Assembly (NCBI GenBank): GCA_964019425.1
Contig: OZ025831.1
Span: forward strand, 248,001-312,000
DNA: 64,000 nt
Source: Flectonema sp. DT1601
Taxonomy: Eukaryota > Euglenozoa > Diplonemea > Diplonemida > Diplonemidae
Direction: 5' to 3'
The translations under genes and the position numbers were made by a program. Under the pieces are notes generated by a model. The model was given only the letters and a program-made list of their open reading frames with translations. It did no database searches and was not told the DNA's origin. This document shows, piece by piece, positions 1-9,830 of this stretch; the first letter of the stretch is position 1, and each line of letters starts with the position of its first letter.

Positions 1-3000
1 TCTTTGCGACAATACTTCGCAACCAACGCAGCTGCTTCTGCTGACTTAGTCCTTCGCACGATTTCATAAGCAGAACTAATGTCATTTAATTGCTCAACAG
101 TAAGTCTGACCACATTATCCCAATCTTCTGCCTTCGCATAGGCGTCGTTGGCTTCTTTGTAGGCACCCTCTTTTTCTTTAGCCGCAGCATACAGTCCTTG
201 GATCTTGTGACTGTTTATGTGAGGCATCAGAGTAGATGCAGCCTTTAAATTCTTTGTTTGGCATATGTAAATCTGAGTAGCGAGGTCATAGCTTCCAGCC
301 TTTTCATAAAGTTGTGCAGCTTCAGTCCATTGTTTGAGTTCTTCGAATATCTGAGCGCATTCCGTTGCCATGGTCGGTGAGTCGGTCTGCATAGCAATTT
401 GAAATCCTCTGCTGATGTCACCCATACGAATTGTTATTCGAGCAATACCTGCCTGACAATGCTCATTATGCTGTCGAAGAGATCTGTTTTTGTGATCTCC
501 ATCTGCTGCATCAATTTGAACAACTCCCTTGTGAAACATCTCTAAGGCCTGTTGATGTTCTCCTCTGAATTCCAACTGTGATGCGTATTCTCGTGATATG
601 TGTGGCACACTCTCTGGAGATAGTTTTTCAGACAATTCCAAAGCTTCATTCCAATGCATTAAATCTCTTCTCATTTCAAGAGCCAGAATAGGACAAGAAG
701 ATTTCATAAAATGATTTTGAGCCTCGTTGAAATTCTTAAAAAGCATCGCAACATGTCCAAGTAACAAACTCTTTTCATTAACATGAAGCAGCTGATCGAG
801 AGCAATGACCATTGCTGGCTGTTGGACTACTCTGTAGACTCGAATAGCTAACTCAACATCTAACAGATGTAAGGCTTTATCTCCTAAGGCATACCAACAT
901 TCGTTGAGGTTTAGCTGCTGAGCAAATTGCCAAGCAACGTCTAACTTATGAAGGGAAAGGTTCGTGTAAAAGGCGTTGAATACTTGATCACCACTCAGTC
1001 GATGATTTAATGAAATATTTTGGTGGGTTACCAATTGAATGACAGGCATCGTTCCAGAAGGCATTTGACAGATGACTCCTCCATTGTGAACGAGGATAGG
1101 AACAAATCCAAATGGTTTATCAGTAGTACGGATCTCATCAGTCAGTGTCTTACCTTGATATTTACAAACAGGTCCACACTTTGCACCCCATCTAGAGTTG
1201 GGAGCGTATACGTATGATGTTAAGTGTTTAGAGTCTGCTCCGACAAAGGTTCCCCACTCAGATACATCCCACATAATCTTACTGGTGTCAACGCTGAATC
1301 TATCAACTTTACATGTTGAGTCGTTGACTGAACTGTAGATATAAGCCTCATTAGTATCATCAATAAAGACTGCACGAGTTCCAACAGGATTCGGAAACAC
1401 AGATCTAATACCAATAGTACTTCTGTACTCGGATATGATTGTCCAGTCGTCTAGTGAGAATTGAACTATACTACCGTGACTCGTTCCGTACAGCATATAT
1501 TTTGGAGTCATTGAAACAGTCGTAATTACAACATCTCCTTCTTTTTCAGGAAATAGTTTTTGTTGTTTTCTTTCATCTTGTTGTTGAGGATGATCGAAAC
1601 CAGGTTCTATATTTTGTTCTTGTTGATTAATTGGATGGAGTGTCACTTTACCTTCACACATGACAGCAGAATACTCTGTAGATAATTTGACAAAATCGAC
1701 GCTTTTTAAATACGACCTCTGAGATACTACTTTTGCGTTCTTCGTTGCTCTTTGTAGTAGATAATACCAAACACAGTTATTCATACCAACAGCTGCATGT
1801 TCTGGTCCGAGACTTACAAATGTTGGTTCAATTTCAACAGCAATTTTTGCAACGTCGGTTTCTGTGACGACATCTCTAACACACATTTCTCTCAGTGAAG
1901 TTAAATAAAGAATTTGAGTTCCATAGTAATCATGCATAACCGGTATTCGGGTTAAGAATGTGTGGATATTTCCGTTCTTTGATGAGACTGTCAGGATTTG
2001 TCCATCGTCTGTCCATTCAACTTTTCTTAGAGCCCCATATTCATTGTCTAAATCGTACTTATCAGCTTCCCTTGTTTTTATATTACTGATTTCATCCATG
2101 CTGAATATTTGAACACAATTATCTCCAATGGATGCTCCCTTTTGAAGAGCTGCACAGTACGTTAAATCATTTAAGTGTTCTGAATGTGGTACAACATAAG
2201 ATACTTCCTGACCAATCTCCTTCAGATGGGTACTAATAACAATAACGTGGCCAGTTGAGAACCCAATTAAAATGTATCCATCACCAAACCATCTGTATGC
2301 AACGATGTTTCCGTATTTTGGAAGAAATGCGAGTTCATAAGGACAGTTTTCTGTTTCATTTGAATCATACAATAATAGTGTCTTCCCACCCATGTTGACT
2401 GAGATGGTTGTTTCGTTATCCGACGATTGTCCTTCTGATTTCATGCGAGCAAATTGAATACTTGAGGGTTCGAACTTGAGAGGAGTAGAGTCAATAAGAT
2501 CACCATCACTATTATTAATAGTCAGTTGTTTGTCATCACCACCTAATGCTAGACGTCCTGTGTTGGACCAGGCTCCACATGAGATACGCTTGGTGTGCTT
2601 TCCCATGATTGGCATCTTTTTTAAAGTTTTTTTATTATAAAGGAGGACGTTTCCTCTGAGGGTTCCAACAGCAAGTTGGGGTCCGACTCTGTTCCATTTC
2701 ATCCAAGTTAAATCTTTCATACTCGTTTCTAAGAATTCTAATTTCTTCCCAGAATGATTCCATAAAATAATAACAGAGGACCCTTGTTGCATTACTGCTA
2801 GTGTTTCTCCAGCGCTGTCCCATTCTAACGCTAGACAAGCTCCAACATTTGGTAAGGTTTTCTGATCAACAGCCTTTCCTTGTCTGTCGTATACAGATAA
2901 CTGTCGGTTCACTCCACAACAAGCTAATATATTTCCTCCTCTGTTCCATGCGAACTGAACAGGTCCCTTACCATTTGTTGAGTGGTCAACAGTGAATAAC

Positions 3001-3008
3001 TTGCGCAT
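1..3008 (-). CDS. IFT144: Intraflagellar transport protein IFT144/WDR19, 3' end outside the window
   Basis: This is a single open frame of about 1,002 codons running off the left edge. The N-terminus (MRKLFTVDHSTNGKGPVQFA) and the pattern that follows, two successive WD40 propellers and then alpha-helical TPR-like repeats, match WDR19/IFT144 closely. Recognisable stretches include GKHTKRISCGAWSNTGRLAL near residue 145, the RWFGDGYILIGFSTGHVIVI blade, and EVELAIRVYR and CPILALEMRRDLMHW in the helical half. IFT144 belongs to IFT complex A, which drives retrograde transport in cilia, so this organism very probably has a flagellum. The metazoan protein is about 1,340 residues, so roughly the last 340, including the C-terminal zinc-finger region, lie outside. 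The chosen ATG aligns with the family start, and AGs lie shortly upstream. No intron is visible in 3 kb. Confidence 0.93.
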   Translation of the reverse strand, partial: MRKLFTVDHSTNGKGPVQFAWNRGGNILACCGVNRQLSVYDRQGKAVDQKTLPNVGACLALEWDSAGETLAVMQQGSSVIILWNHSGKKLEFLETSMKDLTWMKWNRVGPQLAVGTLRGNVLLYNKKTLKKMPIMGKHTKRISCGAWSNTGRLALGGDDKQLTINNSDGDLIDSTPLKFEPSSIQFARMKSEGQSSDNETTISVNMGGKTLLLYDSNETENCPYELAFLPKYGNIVAYRWFGDGYILIGFSTGHVIVISTHLKEIGQEVSYVVPHSEHLNDLTYCAALQKGASIGDNCVQIFSMDEISNIKTREADKYDLDNEYGALRKVEWTDDGQILTVSSKNGNIHTFLTRIPVMHDYYGTQILYLTSLREMCVRDVVTETDVAKIAVEIEPTFVSLGPEHAAVGMNNCVWYYLLQRATKNAKVVSQRSYLKSVDFVKLSTEYSAVMCEGKVTLHPINQQEQNIEPGFDHPQQQDERKQQKLFPEKEGDVVITTVSMTPKYMLYGTSHGSIVQFSLDDWTIISEYRSTIGIRSVFPNPVGTRAVFIDDTNEAYIYSSVNDSTCKVDRFSVDTSKIMWDVSEWGTFVGADSKHLTSYVYAPNSRWGAKCGPVCKYQGKTLTDEIRTTDKPFGFVPILVHNGGVICQMPSGTMPVIQLVTHQNISLNHRLSGDQVFNAFYTNLSLHKLDVAWQFAQQLNLNECWYALGDKALHLLDVELAIRVYRVVQQPAMVIALDQLLHVNEKSLLLGHVAMLFKNFNEAQNHFMKSSCPILALEMRRDLMHWNEALELSEKLSPESVPHISREYASQLEFRGEHQQALEMFHKGVVQIDAADGDHKNRSLRQHNEHCQAGIARITIRMGDISRGFQIAMQTDSPTMATECAQIFEELKQWTEAAQLYEKAGSYDLATQIYICQTKNLKAASTLMPHINSHKIQGLYAAAKEKEGAYKEANDAYAKAEDWDNVVRLTVEQLNDISSAYEIVRRTKSAEAAALVAKYCRK

Positions 3009-3534
3009 TGCTGCGTGTGGCTGGCCACCTGCCAAAGCCTGTGAAAGATAAGTGTTTTGTGTTTTTTTTGTTTTTTCTTAAATCTCTGAAAAAAAGGCTG
3101 GCTCGGTTGCGGAGTATACCTTTTTTAAAAAAAAAAAAAAAAAAAAGTTCATTATCAATAATCAAACATAAAATACAACAAATTAAAGTACAGAAAATAT
3201 TCAAATCTAATAATAACTTCATTTCTTTTTTTCTTTTTTTTTTTTTCGTATCTATAAAGTTTTTTTCCGTAACGTTGTTGTTATTTATTTTTTTTCAATT
3301 CAAAAAATCTAAGTTTTTTTTTTTTTTTTTTTTCAACCCTTTTTAAAACAGAGGATTAAGAAAGACCAAAAGTCCAACATCGTGTTATACAAAAGGAGGG
3401 TTTTTTTTTGGTGAATCCAAAATCGGAAATAACCGTCAGTCACAAAACCTACGAAGAATGAAGCAGGTTGCTATGCTTCTACCTGACCCGCTTGGATCAG
3501 GTTGAGTGGAATGCGAGATAGGAAGTCTGCCACC
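3009..3534. other. Intergenic spacer, homopolymer-rich
   Basis: This spacer lies between the IFT144 start and the kelch gene stop. It holds several A or T runs of 15-20 bases. Short lysine/phenylalanine frames here are products of those runs. On the minus strand an AG (ctttcacag) precedes the IFT144 start by a few tens of bases. No gene is seen. Confidence 0.6.
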
Positions 3535-5355
3535 CTATCGAAATATCGGTGGATTGTAATTATGATGAGGATATGATGCAGCTGTAGTCCTAGTCGGAGG
3601 TACAGGTCGAGGAGGAGATATAACTCGATTCCGAACTATCTCTGTTGATGGTGGGGGTAAGTTACCCACACTCGCTTGCTGGGGTGGGATGCTGACAGGC
3701 GCAACAAATGACGGAGCAGAGAGCACAGATTGTTGCTGGTGCTGATGGTGGTGCTGATGATGAAATGGAACCTGCTGTCTGGATGCTGCGAGATGTGATA
3801 CCAATCCTGCAACTTTTTGTCGTTCTTGCTGCAACTCAAATTCCAATCTGTGCAAGTCAGCAGGTGCCTCTTGAACAGGAGGAGGCTTCTGATACACCAC
3901 AGGTGGTCCCCTTGCAGGCCTCGATGAATAAACAGCATACCCAGTACTACTGGCTACTACAGCTTTCTTACTTTCTCTTTCAAGATCTGCCATCTTACTT
4001 GTTAAGATATTTCGTTCTATTTCGAGCTTGTCGCGATCAAGAGTTAGTTGACGTTCTTGACTTTTCTTTTGCAATTCTAAGTCTTGTATCCGACGTTCCT
4101 TCTCATCCAGATCGTTAGCAGTTCTCTTCAGCTGTTCTAAGGCGTCGAGGAGGTCACCTTTTTGTTCTAAGTGATGAGCGTGGCTTTTATCAGGTTGAGT
4201 GACATCACCAAAGAAATTACTCTTTGTAGTGTATGCGGAGTCGCTGTGTCCTCCAAGGGATGCTACTCGTTCTGTTCTTGGGATTTTACCTGGGCGAGAA
4301 TCTGGGATGGCTTGTTTTTGACTATCCTGTTCAACAACGTTCTGAATATCTTTTGGGAATATTAATCGGTGGACGTCATTAAATGATGTTGGAGCTGATG
4401 GTCCAGACACCCCCCCGTGAAGAACAAATCCACAGTTCGTATTATAACTCTCTTTAAGATCCGGATACACAAGTGAAAATAAATGTCCTGCACGAACAGA
4501 TGGCATTGGACCTTCACAGTAGATTGGACCCTTCCATGATGCATTCGTATAGATGTAAAGATCGTTTGTTGCGAGTCCTTGAGAATCTACTCCTCCGAAT
4601 AATAAAATCATTTCTTTCGTTGCTGAGATCGCATGACCACACCTGGGTGGTCCATGTTCTTGAATTTGTGTCCAAGATTTTCTTGATGGATCAAAAATCC
4701 ATAAATCACCTAAAAGTTCATCATCAACACCCTTACCACCTTGTAAAACAATATTATTATCAGGACCCATTGTAGTAGCGTGATCTGTTCGTGGTGGTGG
4801 AAGCTCACTATTTCCATCATTTATTACTTCGACGAAAGCATTTTCATCCATTGACGATGATGATACACAAAGACAATCATTAGTTGGGTATCCGAGATGG
4901 TCTTCACCACCAAATAGTAGGATGTCAGTGTCGGTATCATCAGGAATCTCAAATATATTAACTGAATAACCTCTTACAGGAGGATTCGTATGAGATAAGC
5001 TGATCGTTGATGTGTTCCATTCCATCTCTGATAGCTGCATTGTACTTAAAAACATTTGTTGTGGACCATCTGGTTCTGTCCATATAACTGAGAGTGTTCC
5101 ATCTTCCTTTCTACCTGATGAAGCGCTGTATGCCGGATTTACTTTTGGACCAATTCCTCTGGTGTGAGCCTTTAGCCATTCCAATTCATCAATGTGATAG
5201 ATGTAAACACTCGATGCGTTATTATTATTTGATTGTCGTTGACCTATTCCACCAACTACAACAAGACAAGCACCACACTGACAAGATGTATTTGTGTACC
5301 ACTGGGTTGGCTTATGGGCACGCGTGCATTTCCAGTTTGGGTGCCGCTGACTCAT
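3535..5355 (-). CDS. Kelch-repeat protein with C-terminal coiled coil and Pro/His/Gln-rich tail
   Basis: A 606-residue protein. Residues 1 to about 360 hold kelch-type beta-propeller blades, seen as repeated hydrophobic-GG strands (ACLVVVGGIG, DILLFGGEDH, NIVLQGGKGV, MILLFGGVDS, FVLHGGVSG), each followed by a W or Y and a turn. Residues about 400-480 form a long charged coiled coil (LDALEQLKRTANDLDEKERR onward). The last 120 residues are rich in Pro, Gln and His (HHQHHHQHQQQ). Kelch/coiled-coil proteins of this layout (leucine-zipper-like regulators, acyl-CoA-binding kelch proteins) usually act as scaffolds; no specific partner can be inferred. The frame stays open upstream, but that part is low-complexity and runs through a pyrimidine-rich acceptor (actctttacag) 2 nt before ATGAGTCAG, so I start at that ATG. 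Confidence 0.8.
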   Translation of the reverse strand: MSQRHPNWKCTRAHKPTQWYTNTSCQCGACLVVVGGIGQRQSNNNNASSVYIYHIDELEWLKAHTRGIGPKVNPAYSASSGRKEDGTLSVIWTEPDGPQQMFLSTMQLSEMEWNTSTISLSHTNPPVRGYSVNIFEIPDDTDTDILLFGGEDHLGYPTNDCLCVSSSSMDENAFVEVINDGNSELPPPRTDHATTMGPDNNIVLQGGKGVDDELLGDLWIFDPSRKSWTQIQEHGPPRCGHAISATKEMILLFGGVDSQGLATNDLYIYTNASWKGPIYCEGPMPSVRAGHLFSLVYPDLKESYNTNCGFVLHGGVSGPSAPTSFNDVHRLIFPKDIQNVVEQDSQKQAIPDSRPGKIPRTERVASLGGHSDSAYTTKSNFFGDVTQPDKSHAHHLEQKGDLLDALEQLKRTANDLDEKERRIQDLELQKKSQERQLTLDRDKLEIERNILTSKMADLERESKKAVVASSTGYAVYSSRPARGPPVVYQKPPPVQEAPADLHRLEFELQQERQKVAGLVSHLAASRQQVPFHHQHHHQHQQQSVLSAPSFVAPVSIPPQQASVGNLPPPSTEIVRNRVISPPRPVPPTRTTAASYPHHNYNPPIFR

Positions 5356-5726
5356 TTCTGTAAAGAGTTTACTTAAACAAAAATCAAATATAAAAACAAA
5401 AAACAAAAAACAGTAGTAGTAGTTCAGATGTGTTGCTGTTGTGGAATAAAAGCTTATTTGATAAGTGTATTTGAAAGGAGGTGACCTAACACTGTTCTTT
5501 TTGGTTTTTTGTCGTTGTTGTTTTTTTTTTTGTGGTTTTCCCTTCCTTTTCGGTTGATTTATGTCAACCTCCGAACACTGCAAGCAACAGCTATGCTGTT
5601 AACTTGTTATTTAAAAATCGTATAAAGAAAGGGAAGTCCGATTATCGTTATTAGGACGACAGTCTTCTGAGTGGCTCGAACGGTTAGGCCACGAGATGTG
5701 AAAAGCAAAGTTGGAGATTATATTGT
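5356..5726. other. Spacer between RNA-binding protein gene and kelch gene
   Basis: AT-rich non-coding stretch with an upstream-open but low-complexity frame on the minus strand. A short imperfect hairpin lies near 5672-5697 (GTGGC ... GCCAC). No gene is seen. Confidence 0.5.
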
Positions 5727-6937
5727 TTACCTCCATTCACGATTACCAATATAACCTCGGTCATCACTTTGATCGTTCCGTGGGGCGCGCGGTCCCTTTC
5801 CACCTTTTCTATCTCTTCCTTTACCTCCGTCGTTCCAGTCGTTATTATCATTGTTGCGATCACCGCCACGATCACCTCTGTCGTTTCTGTCACGGTTGTC
5901 ACGGTTTCTGTCGCCTCCTTTACTACCTCTGGCTGACTTGCTGCTGCGTTTTACTTGAACTTTTAAACGATGGTCTCTGTTTGTGTTGTTTATAATTTAG
6001 TTTAACAGTCAGCAACTTGAGATGATTCAAAAATAACGAAACTCCGATATTATTCAAACAATTCATCAAAAGAGATAAGTAGTATAACATACAAATCAAA
6101 TTCATATCCATTTAACATCTTAATTGCAAACTGTGTAACAATTCTCGTTGTGAACGTCGCAAATGCAAGTGGGTCTCGCTGTGTTTTGTTGAAGATTGAA
6201 GAGGGGAAGTAGTTGACATGTTAAAGGGTAATAAATAAATTCATACGTTGATATCTCCACAGAGAAGATCACATCCACAGAAACCATCGAATGGTCGAAG
6301 GAGATGAATAAGTTCACGTTCCGTAATGTCACGTGGGAGTCCCATGATGCAAAGTGCACCTTCTTGACAGTCCTCATGAGAAGGATTGTTCATACGGTTA
6401 TCGTGTTCCCAGTTTCTGAATGCATTTTCGTATGGTCCCATAGCCTGGGCATTCACAACACTCTTCTTACCTTGGTCACGGTTATAATCATGTTCACGAT
6501 TCCTACGAACTGGAGATTTCTGTCTGATTACTGGAGGTTGGTCTCTGAATGATTTCTCTTTTTCTTTTCTATCAATTTTTTCACGCTCTCGTCGTTCCCG
6601 TTCTTCTTTAGGTTTGGCAAATTGAATTGAGAGAGGGTGGCCTTCAAATTCTAAATCTCCCTTTTCTTCTTTAGCGTCTTGCGCGTCATCAATTGAACTG
6701 AAAGTAACAAATCCAAAAGTCTGTTTTTTTTTTTTTTTTTTTTTTGTTTCGAATTCGATGGGGGAAAAAAGAAATGTTTTTTTCACAACATCAATTACAT
6801 ACCAATTCTTTAATTCCCGGCACCACACGACACGATTCGTATCCCGGCATGTCTTCAAATAGTCTCGCGAGTTCATTCTGACGAGTATCGTTTGGCAATC
6901 CTCTCACATAGAGCGTCTCCGTTGGGTCGGAAGACAT
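5727..6937 (-). CDS. RNA-binding protein with two RRM domains and an Arg/Gly/Asp-rich tail (four exons)
   Basis: Exons run 6803-6937, 6247-6720, 6093-6178 and 5727-5976. The three GT-AG introns join in frame to give 314 residues. RRM1 spans about residues 9-95, with ETLYVRGLPND as RNP2 and TFGFVTFSS as RNP1; intron 1 falls between these strands. A charged linker follows (KPKEERERREREKIDRKEKE). RRM2 spans about 170-245, with ALCIMGLPRDITERELIHLL and RDPLAFATFTT as its two RNP strands. The tail, about 250-314, is rich in RD, GG and RG pairs. This layout suits a nuclear or cytoplasmic mRNA-binding protein; the exact orthologue is not clear. Intron 1 ends in about 20 A residues before CAG. The start lies 11 nt after a possible acceptor, ttatttcaaccag. 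Confidence 0.85.
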
Positions 6938-7237
6938 TTAATAAGTGTCCTGGTTGAAATAATGGTTTTTTTTTTTGTCTGTAGCGGATAGGAATATCCA
7001 AGTAGGTTCTGATTATCGTTTACCTGATTTGTGAGTATCAGAGAAAAACTTGCATTGGATACAATGCAAGGGCTAGTGGTGGTAGGTGTTACCTGCAGCA
7101 AACGCTGACAGGTAACACGCAAGAAACTAACATATTTTAAGCAAGAATGTCGTTTATTTAATTAACTCATAGTCATAAAGTACCATTTTGGTGAGATAGA
7201 TGTCAATGTACTTTTATGAAGGAAAAAAACAAAAGTA

Positions 7238-7678
7238 ATGAATCCATTAGCTACTTTTGAAAAAGTATCAGAGCTTCCTCCTCTTGAAATAAGGAATCCA
7301 TTGTTAGGTGTGAATCCATTAGCTGGTTCATCAGGTAATCTACTACCGATGTCAGACCATCTTGAGAAGAGAGACTATGCGACTATCGCTACTATTGTGA
7401 TTCCAAAATCAGAGATGACAAAGTCTTTACAATCGATTGCGTCATCAATCTTACAGTGTTCTGAAAGAATGAATGGCTGCATTGCTTCAGTTTGTAATTC
7501 ATCATTCGTAGTCGGGTGGAATACATCAAAACCTTGTCGAGAACATGTTTCCTCAACAATTCGATTCACATCTTTATTATCGACCAAAAAGAGAAGTGTT
7601 TCTTGTGGAGTTGCATCTGGTGCTTTACGTTGGGGAAATGTTGGAAATTACAGTCAGATTTTCGTTACTATTTATTGA
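7238..7678 (+). CDS. Class III nucleotidyl-cyclase-like domain fragment; the only plus-strand gene
   Basis: A 146-residue open frame with codon use like its neighbours. Residues about 45-130 resemble the class III adenylate/guanylate cyclase fold: ATIATIVIP where the first metal-binding strand should be, SSFVVGWNTSKPCREHVSST as the central hairpin and helix, and CGVASGALRWGNVG as the beta4 region with its conserved G...GNVG. The usual metal-binding aspartate in strand 1 is absent, and the domain stops just after GNVG, so catalytic activity is unlikely unless further exons exist. Its stop codon overlaps the stop of the minus-strand gene at 7672-7983, so the two genes converge tail to tail. It may be a degenerate cyclase, a regulatory cyclase-homology domain or the end of a larger gene. 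The family call is inference. Confidence 0.5.
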   Translation: MNPLATFEKVSELPPLEIRNPLLGVNPLAGSSGNLLPMSDHLEKRDYATIATIVIPKSEMTKSLQSIASSILQCSERMNGCIASVCNSSFVVGWNTSKPCREHVSSTIRFTSLLSTKKRSVSCGVASGALRWGNVGNYSQIFVTIY

Positions 7679-7983
7679 CCGTTGTTGGCTTCCTTCTCTT
7701 TCTTTTCTTCTTCTTCAAGCTGTTTCCGTCTTCTAGCGTTTCTCGCGAGTATCAGTTTTTTTGTCTTCGCCTTCTCCGAATCTGACATTTCACCCCAATT
7801 TTTAATACGAGATAAAGAGCCATCAGAATTAATAACAATTGGACCTTTACTCATCTCTTCATCAGCTTCCAGTGAAGGGGTCGCTCCAAGACCTGAGAAT
7901 TGAGTTTCTCGCTTGTTGTCATCTCCAGTATGAGTGGTAGAACAGTTTTCCTCTGTTTCAGTATCAGTAATGACTAACGACAT
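7672..7983 (-). CDS. Small charged protein of unknown function
   Basis: A 103-residue frame. The N-terminal half is acidic and Ser/Thr-rich. The C-terminal half carries the pattern DGSLSRIKNWGEMSDSEKAK followed by a basic helix (LILARNARRRKQLEEEEKK). Short eukaryotic proteins with a similar D-G-x-(L/I)-x-R-I-x-N-W ... R-N-x-x-R ending exist, but I cannot name a function. A pyrimidine-containing acceptor (taattactaag) lies 15 nt before the ATG. The stop overlaps the convergent plus-strand gene. Confidence 0.65.
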   Translation of the reverse strand: MSLVITDTETEENCSTTHTGDDNKRETQFSGLGATPSLEADEEMSKGPIVINSDGSLSRIKNWGEMSDSEKAKTKKLILARNARRRKQLEEEEKKEKEANNGQ

Positions 7984-8220
7984 GTTGTTGATTTGAGTCT
8001 TAGTAATTACGATAAGAATAACACATCATTAATTTGAAAAAAAAAAAAAAGATTTTTCTAAAACAAGAGAATATCCAACACAAAGCTCTCATTGATTGTC
8101 TTGTTTGTGTACCCTGAAATAAATCATATAAAACTACTCAATTATCATATTAAAATATAATAAATAAAAGTACACTTATGGAACTCACTGGTTTGGTGAG
8201 TTCTTCATCTCTGTTTGAGA

Positions 8221-8907
8221 TTATAATAATTCTGAGACAGACTGTTTTAGTGTACCGTCCTCGATTGTTCCCCAGAGTTTGTGACCCTGACCGGATACCT
8301 CAAGCAGGTTAACAGATGAGAATTTAGTTTTTAGCATTCTACTATGTGAGAGAGGTACAATCGTATCGTCAGTACAATGGATTATTGTTATCTTTGATTT
8401 GATCGACGTCGGATATGACAACAGAGAAGATGACGTAATCTCATTTAATTTTTCCCCAGCAGGAGCCAACAACAAAACATTTCCTTTGTAAGTTTGGTCA
8501 CACAACAGTTTGGTTGCTATTGCTCCACCCCAACTAAACCCAATTATTAAGTCTGGTTGGGTTGATTTAATCTCTTCTTCTGCCAGGGAAAGTGTTTTAT
8601 TAAAAGCTCCTTTTACTCCTTCAGCCACGATACATTTTCTATAATAATATAATGAAATTACTAATGAAGCTATACACGGTATCATGCAACTCACTCCGAA
8701 ATGGGTACTAAGAAGTCCTCCTATAACCGTACATGCCAATATCTTTAAAGCTGGTATCGAAGTAAGGCCGTATCGCAACACCGAATTGCGCTTTGTAAAA
8801 TACATCCCCAAATCTAAAAATTTAGCTCCGAATTGTGAAGTTAAGAACGTGGGTTTCGGTGATGTCTTGATTTCTTCAAATCCATGGAGGTATAAAATCT
8901 TTTTCAT
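8221..8907 (-). CDS. Alpha/beta hydrolase with an inserted membrane segment
   Basis: A 228-residue protein opening with the first hydrolase strand and oxyanion-type loop, KKILYLHGFEE. The nucleophile elbow is GFSWGG (Ser about 125), the acid is in IIHCTDDTIVP (Asp about 180), and the histidine is in SGQGHKLWG (about 209). The triad order and length fit small serine hydrolases of the FSH1/dienelactone-hydrolase type. Residues about 50-90 are strongly hydrophobic and could form one or two membrane helices where a cap or loop would normally sit; this is unusual and suggests membrane attachment. The substrate is unknown. ATG 8907 follows an AG (aaacgattag) by 5 nt. Confidence 0.8.
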   Translation of the reverse strand: MKKILYLHGFEEIKTSPKPTFLTSQFGAKFLDLGMYFTKRNSVLRYGLTSIPALKILACTVIGGLLSTHFGVSCMIPCIASLVISLYYYRKCIVAEGVKGAFNKTLSLAEEEIKSTQPDLIIGFSWGGAIATKLLCDQTYKGNVLLLAPAGEKLNEITSSSLLSYPTSIKSKITIIHCTDDTIVPLSHSRMLKTKFSSVNLLEVSGQGHKLWGTIEDGTLKQSVSELL

Positions 8908-9218
8908 TAGCTCTAATCGTTTAGAATGTTCCCCCTCCCCTTCTCACTGAATGAAGTATAAAACTAATAAAAATAAACAAATTAAAATTAAAATTAAAAT
9001 TAAAAGCACACGATTGTCATTCTCATTCAGTTGTTATGACGTTTCCTGTTTAAAAAAATAGGAAAACAAAAAACTCTCAAAAAGAGAGCGAACCCAACAA
9101 TAACTATGAAGCTAAAATAGTACAGTAACTCATAAAAAGGAAAGAAAAAGGAAAGAAAAAACCCCAAGAGGATAAAAATTTTCTGAATTGGTCAGTCCTT
9201 TGCGTCTAACGTAGTATG
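8908..9218. other. AT-rich spacer
   Basis: Non-coding. It includes a short tandem of aaaatt units near 8979-9004 and a doubled ggaaagaaaaa motif near 9139-9160. No gene is seen. Confidence 0.5.
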
Positions 9219-9830
9219 TCAGGAATTATTATTCGTGTCTATAATAACTTTAATGGGACGTAACCTACCTGGAGAACTAAACCCCTGAGTGAATACTGGT
9301 TGTTGTTGTCTTTCCGTAGAAGAAGGTTGAGCAAGTGGAACTGGAATAGAAGTAGTAGATTGCATCATTGACGGCGGGGGTAACGGAGTTCCCCACGACA
9401 TCCGACGCATAATTTCAGTTATAATCTCCTCACGATCCTTGTGATGAAGATCACGAAGTAGATTATTTGTTATATTATAAGCGTATTGCGGTACCTGTTC
9501 AAACATAGGAACAGAACGAACTGACGGCTTGTGACGCTTCTTCTTTTTTCGAGGACTCTGTCGTCGTCGACTCTGATCGCCAACAAGAGGGTCGAAGAAT
9601 ATATCCTGTAAGTGAGGTACTCCGTACTCAGCAGTTGCCACCCTTATACAGTCGAGTGGTGGTGGTTCCGTAGACTCTGTGATTGTATCATTATCAACTA
9701 GTTCGCGAAATCGACTATCTCTCAGTGTTGCAATTTTCACTTCCGCTTCTGCAAGCGCCTCTCTAGTCCCACTGAGTTCGTTATTTAGTCGGCCAATTTC
9801 ATTAAGCAGGACCTTTGGGGACTGTTGCAT
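9219..9830 (-). CDS. Unrecognised protein with N-terminal coiled coil and basic centre
   Basis: A 203-residue frame. Residues about 5-40 form a coiled coil (LLNEIGRLNNELSGTREALA onward). The centre has a lysine/arginine cluster (SRRRQSPRKKKKRHK) that could be a nuclear localisation signal, and the tail is rich in Pro, Ser and Gln. I do not recognise the family. The start is supported by a strong pyrimidine-rich acceptor (tttcatcttacag) 10 nt upstream of the ATG. Confidence 0.6.
   Translation of the reverse strand: MQQSPKVLLNEIGRLNNELSGTREALAEAEVKIATLRDSRFRELVDNDTITESTEPPPLDCIRVATAEYGVPHLQDIFFDPLVGDQSRRRQSPRKKKKRHKPSVRSVPMFEQVPQYAYNITNNLLRDLHHKDREEIITEIMRRMSWGTPLPPPSMMQSTTSIPVPLAQPSSTERQQQPVFTQGFSSPGRLRPIKVIIDTNNNS

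Noticed and set aside
5356-5583. N-terminal extension of the kelch protein
   Set aside because: The frame is open, but it reads as low-complexity Lys and Phe-rich sequence and crosses a strong acceptor two bases before ATGAGTCAG.
5660-5700. tRNA-like A-box sequence (GTGGCTCGAACGGTTAGGCC)
   Set aside because: No matching B box, acceptor stem or cloverleaf follows within a tRNA length.
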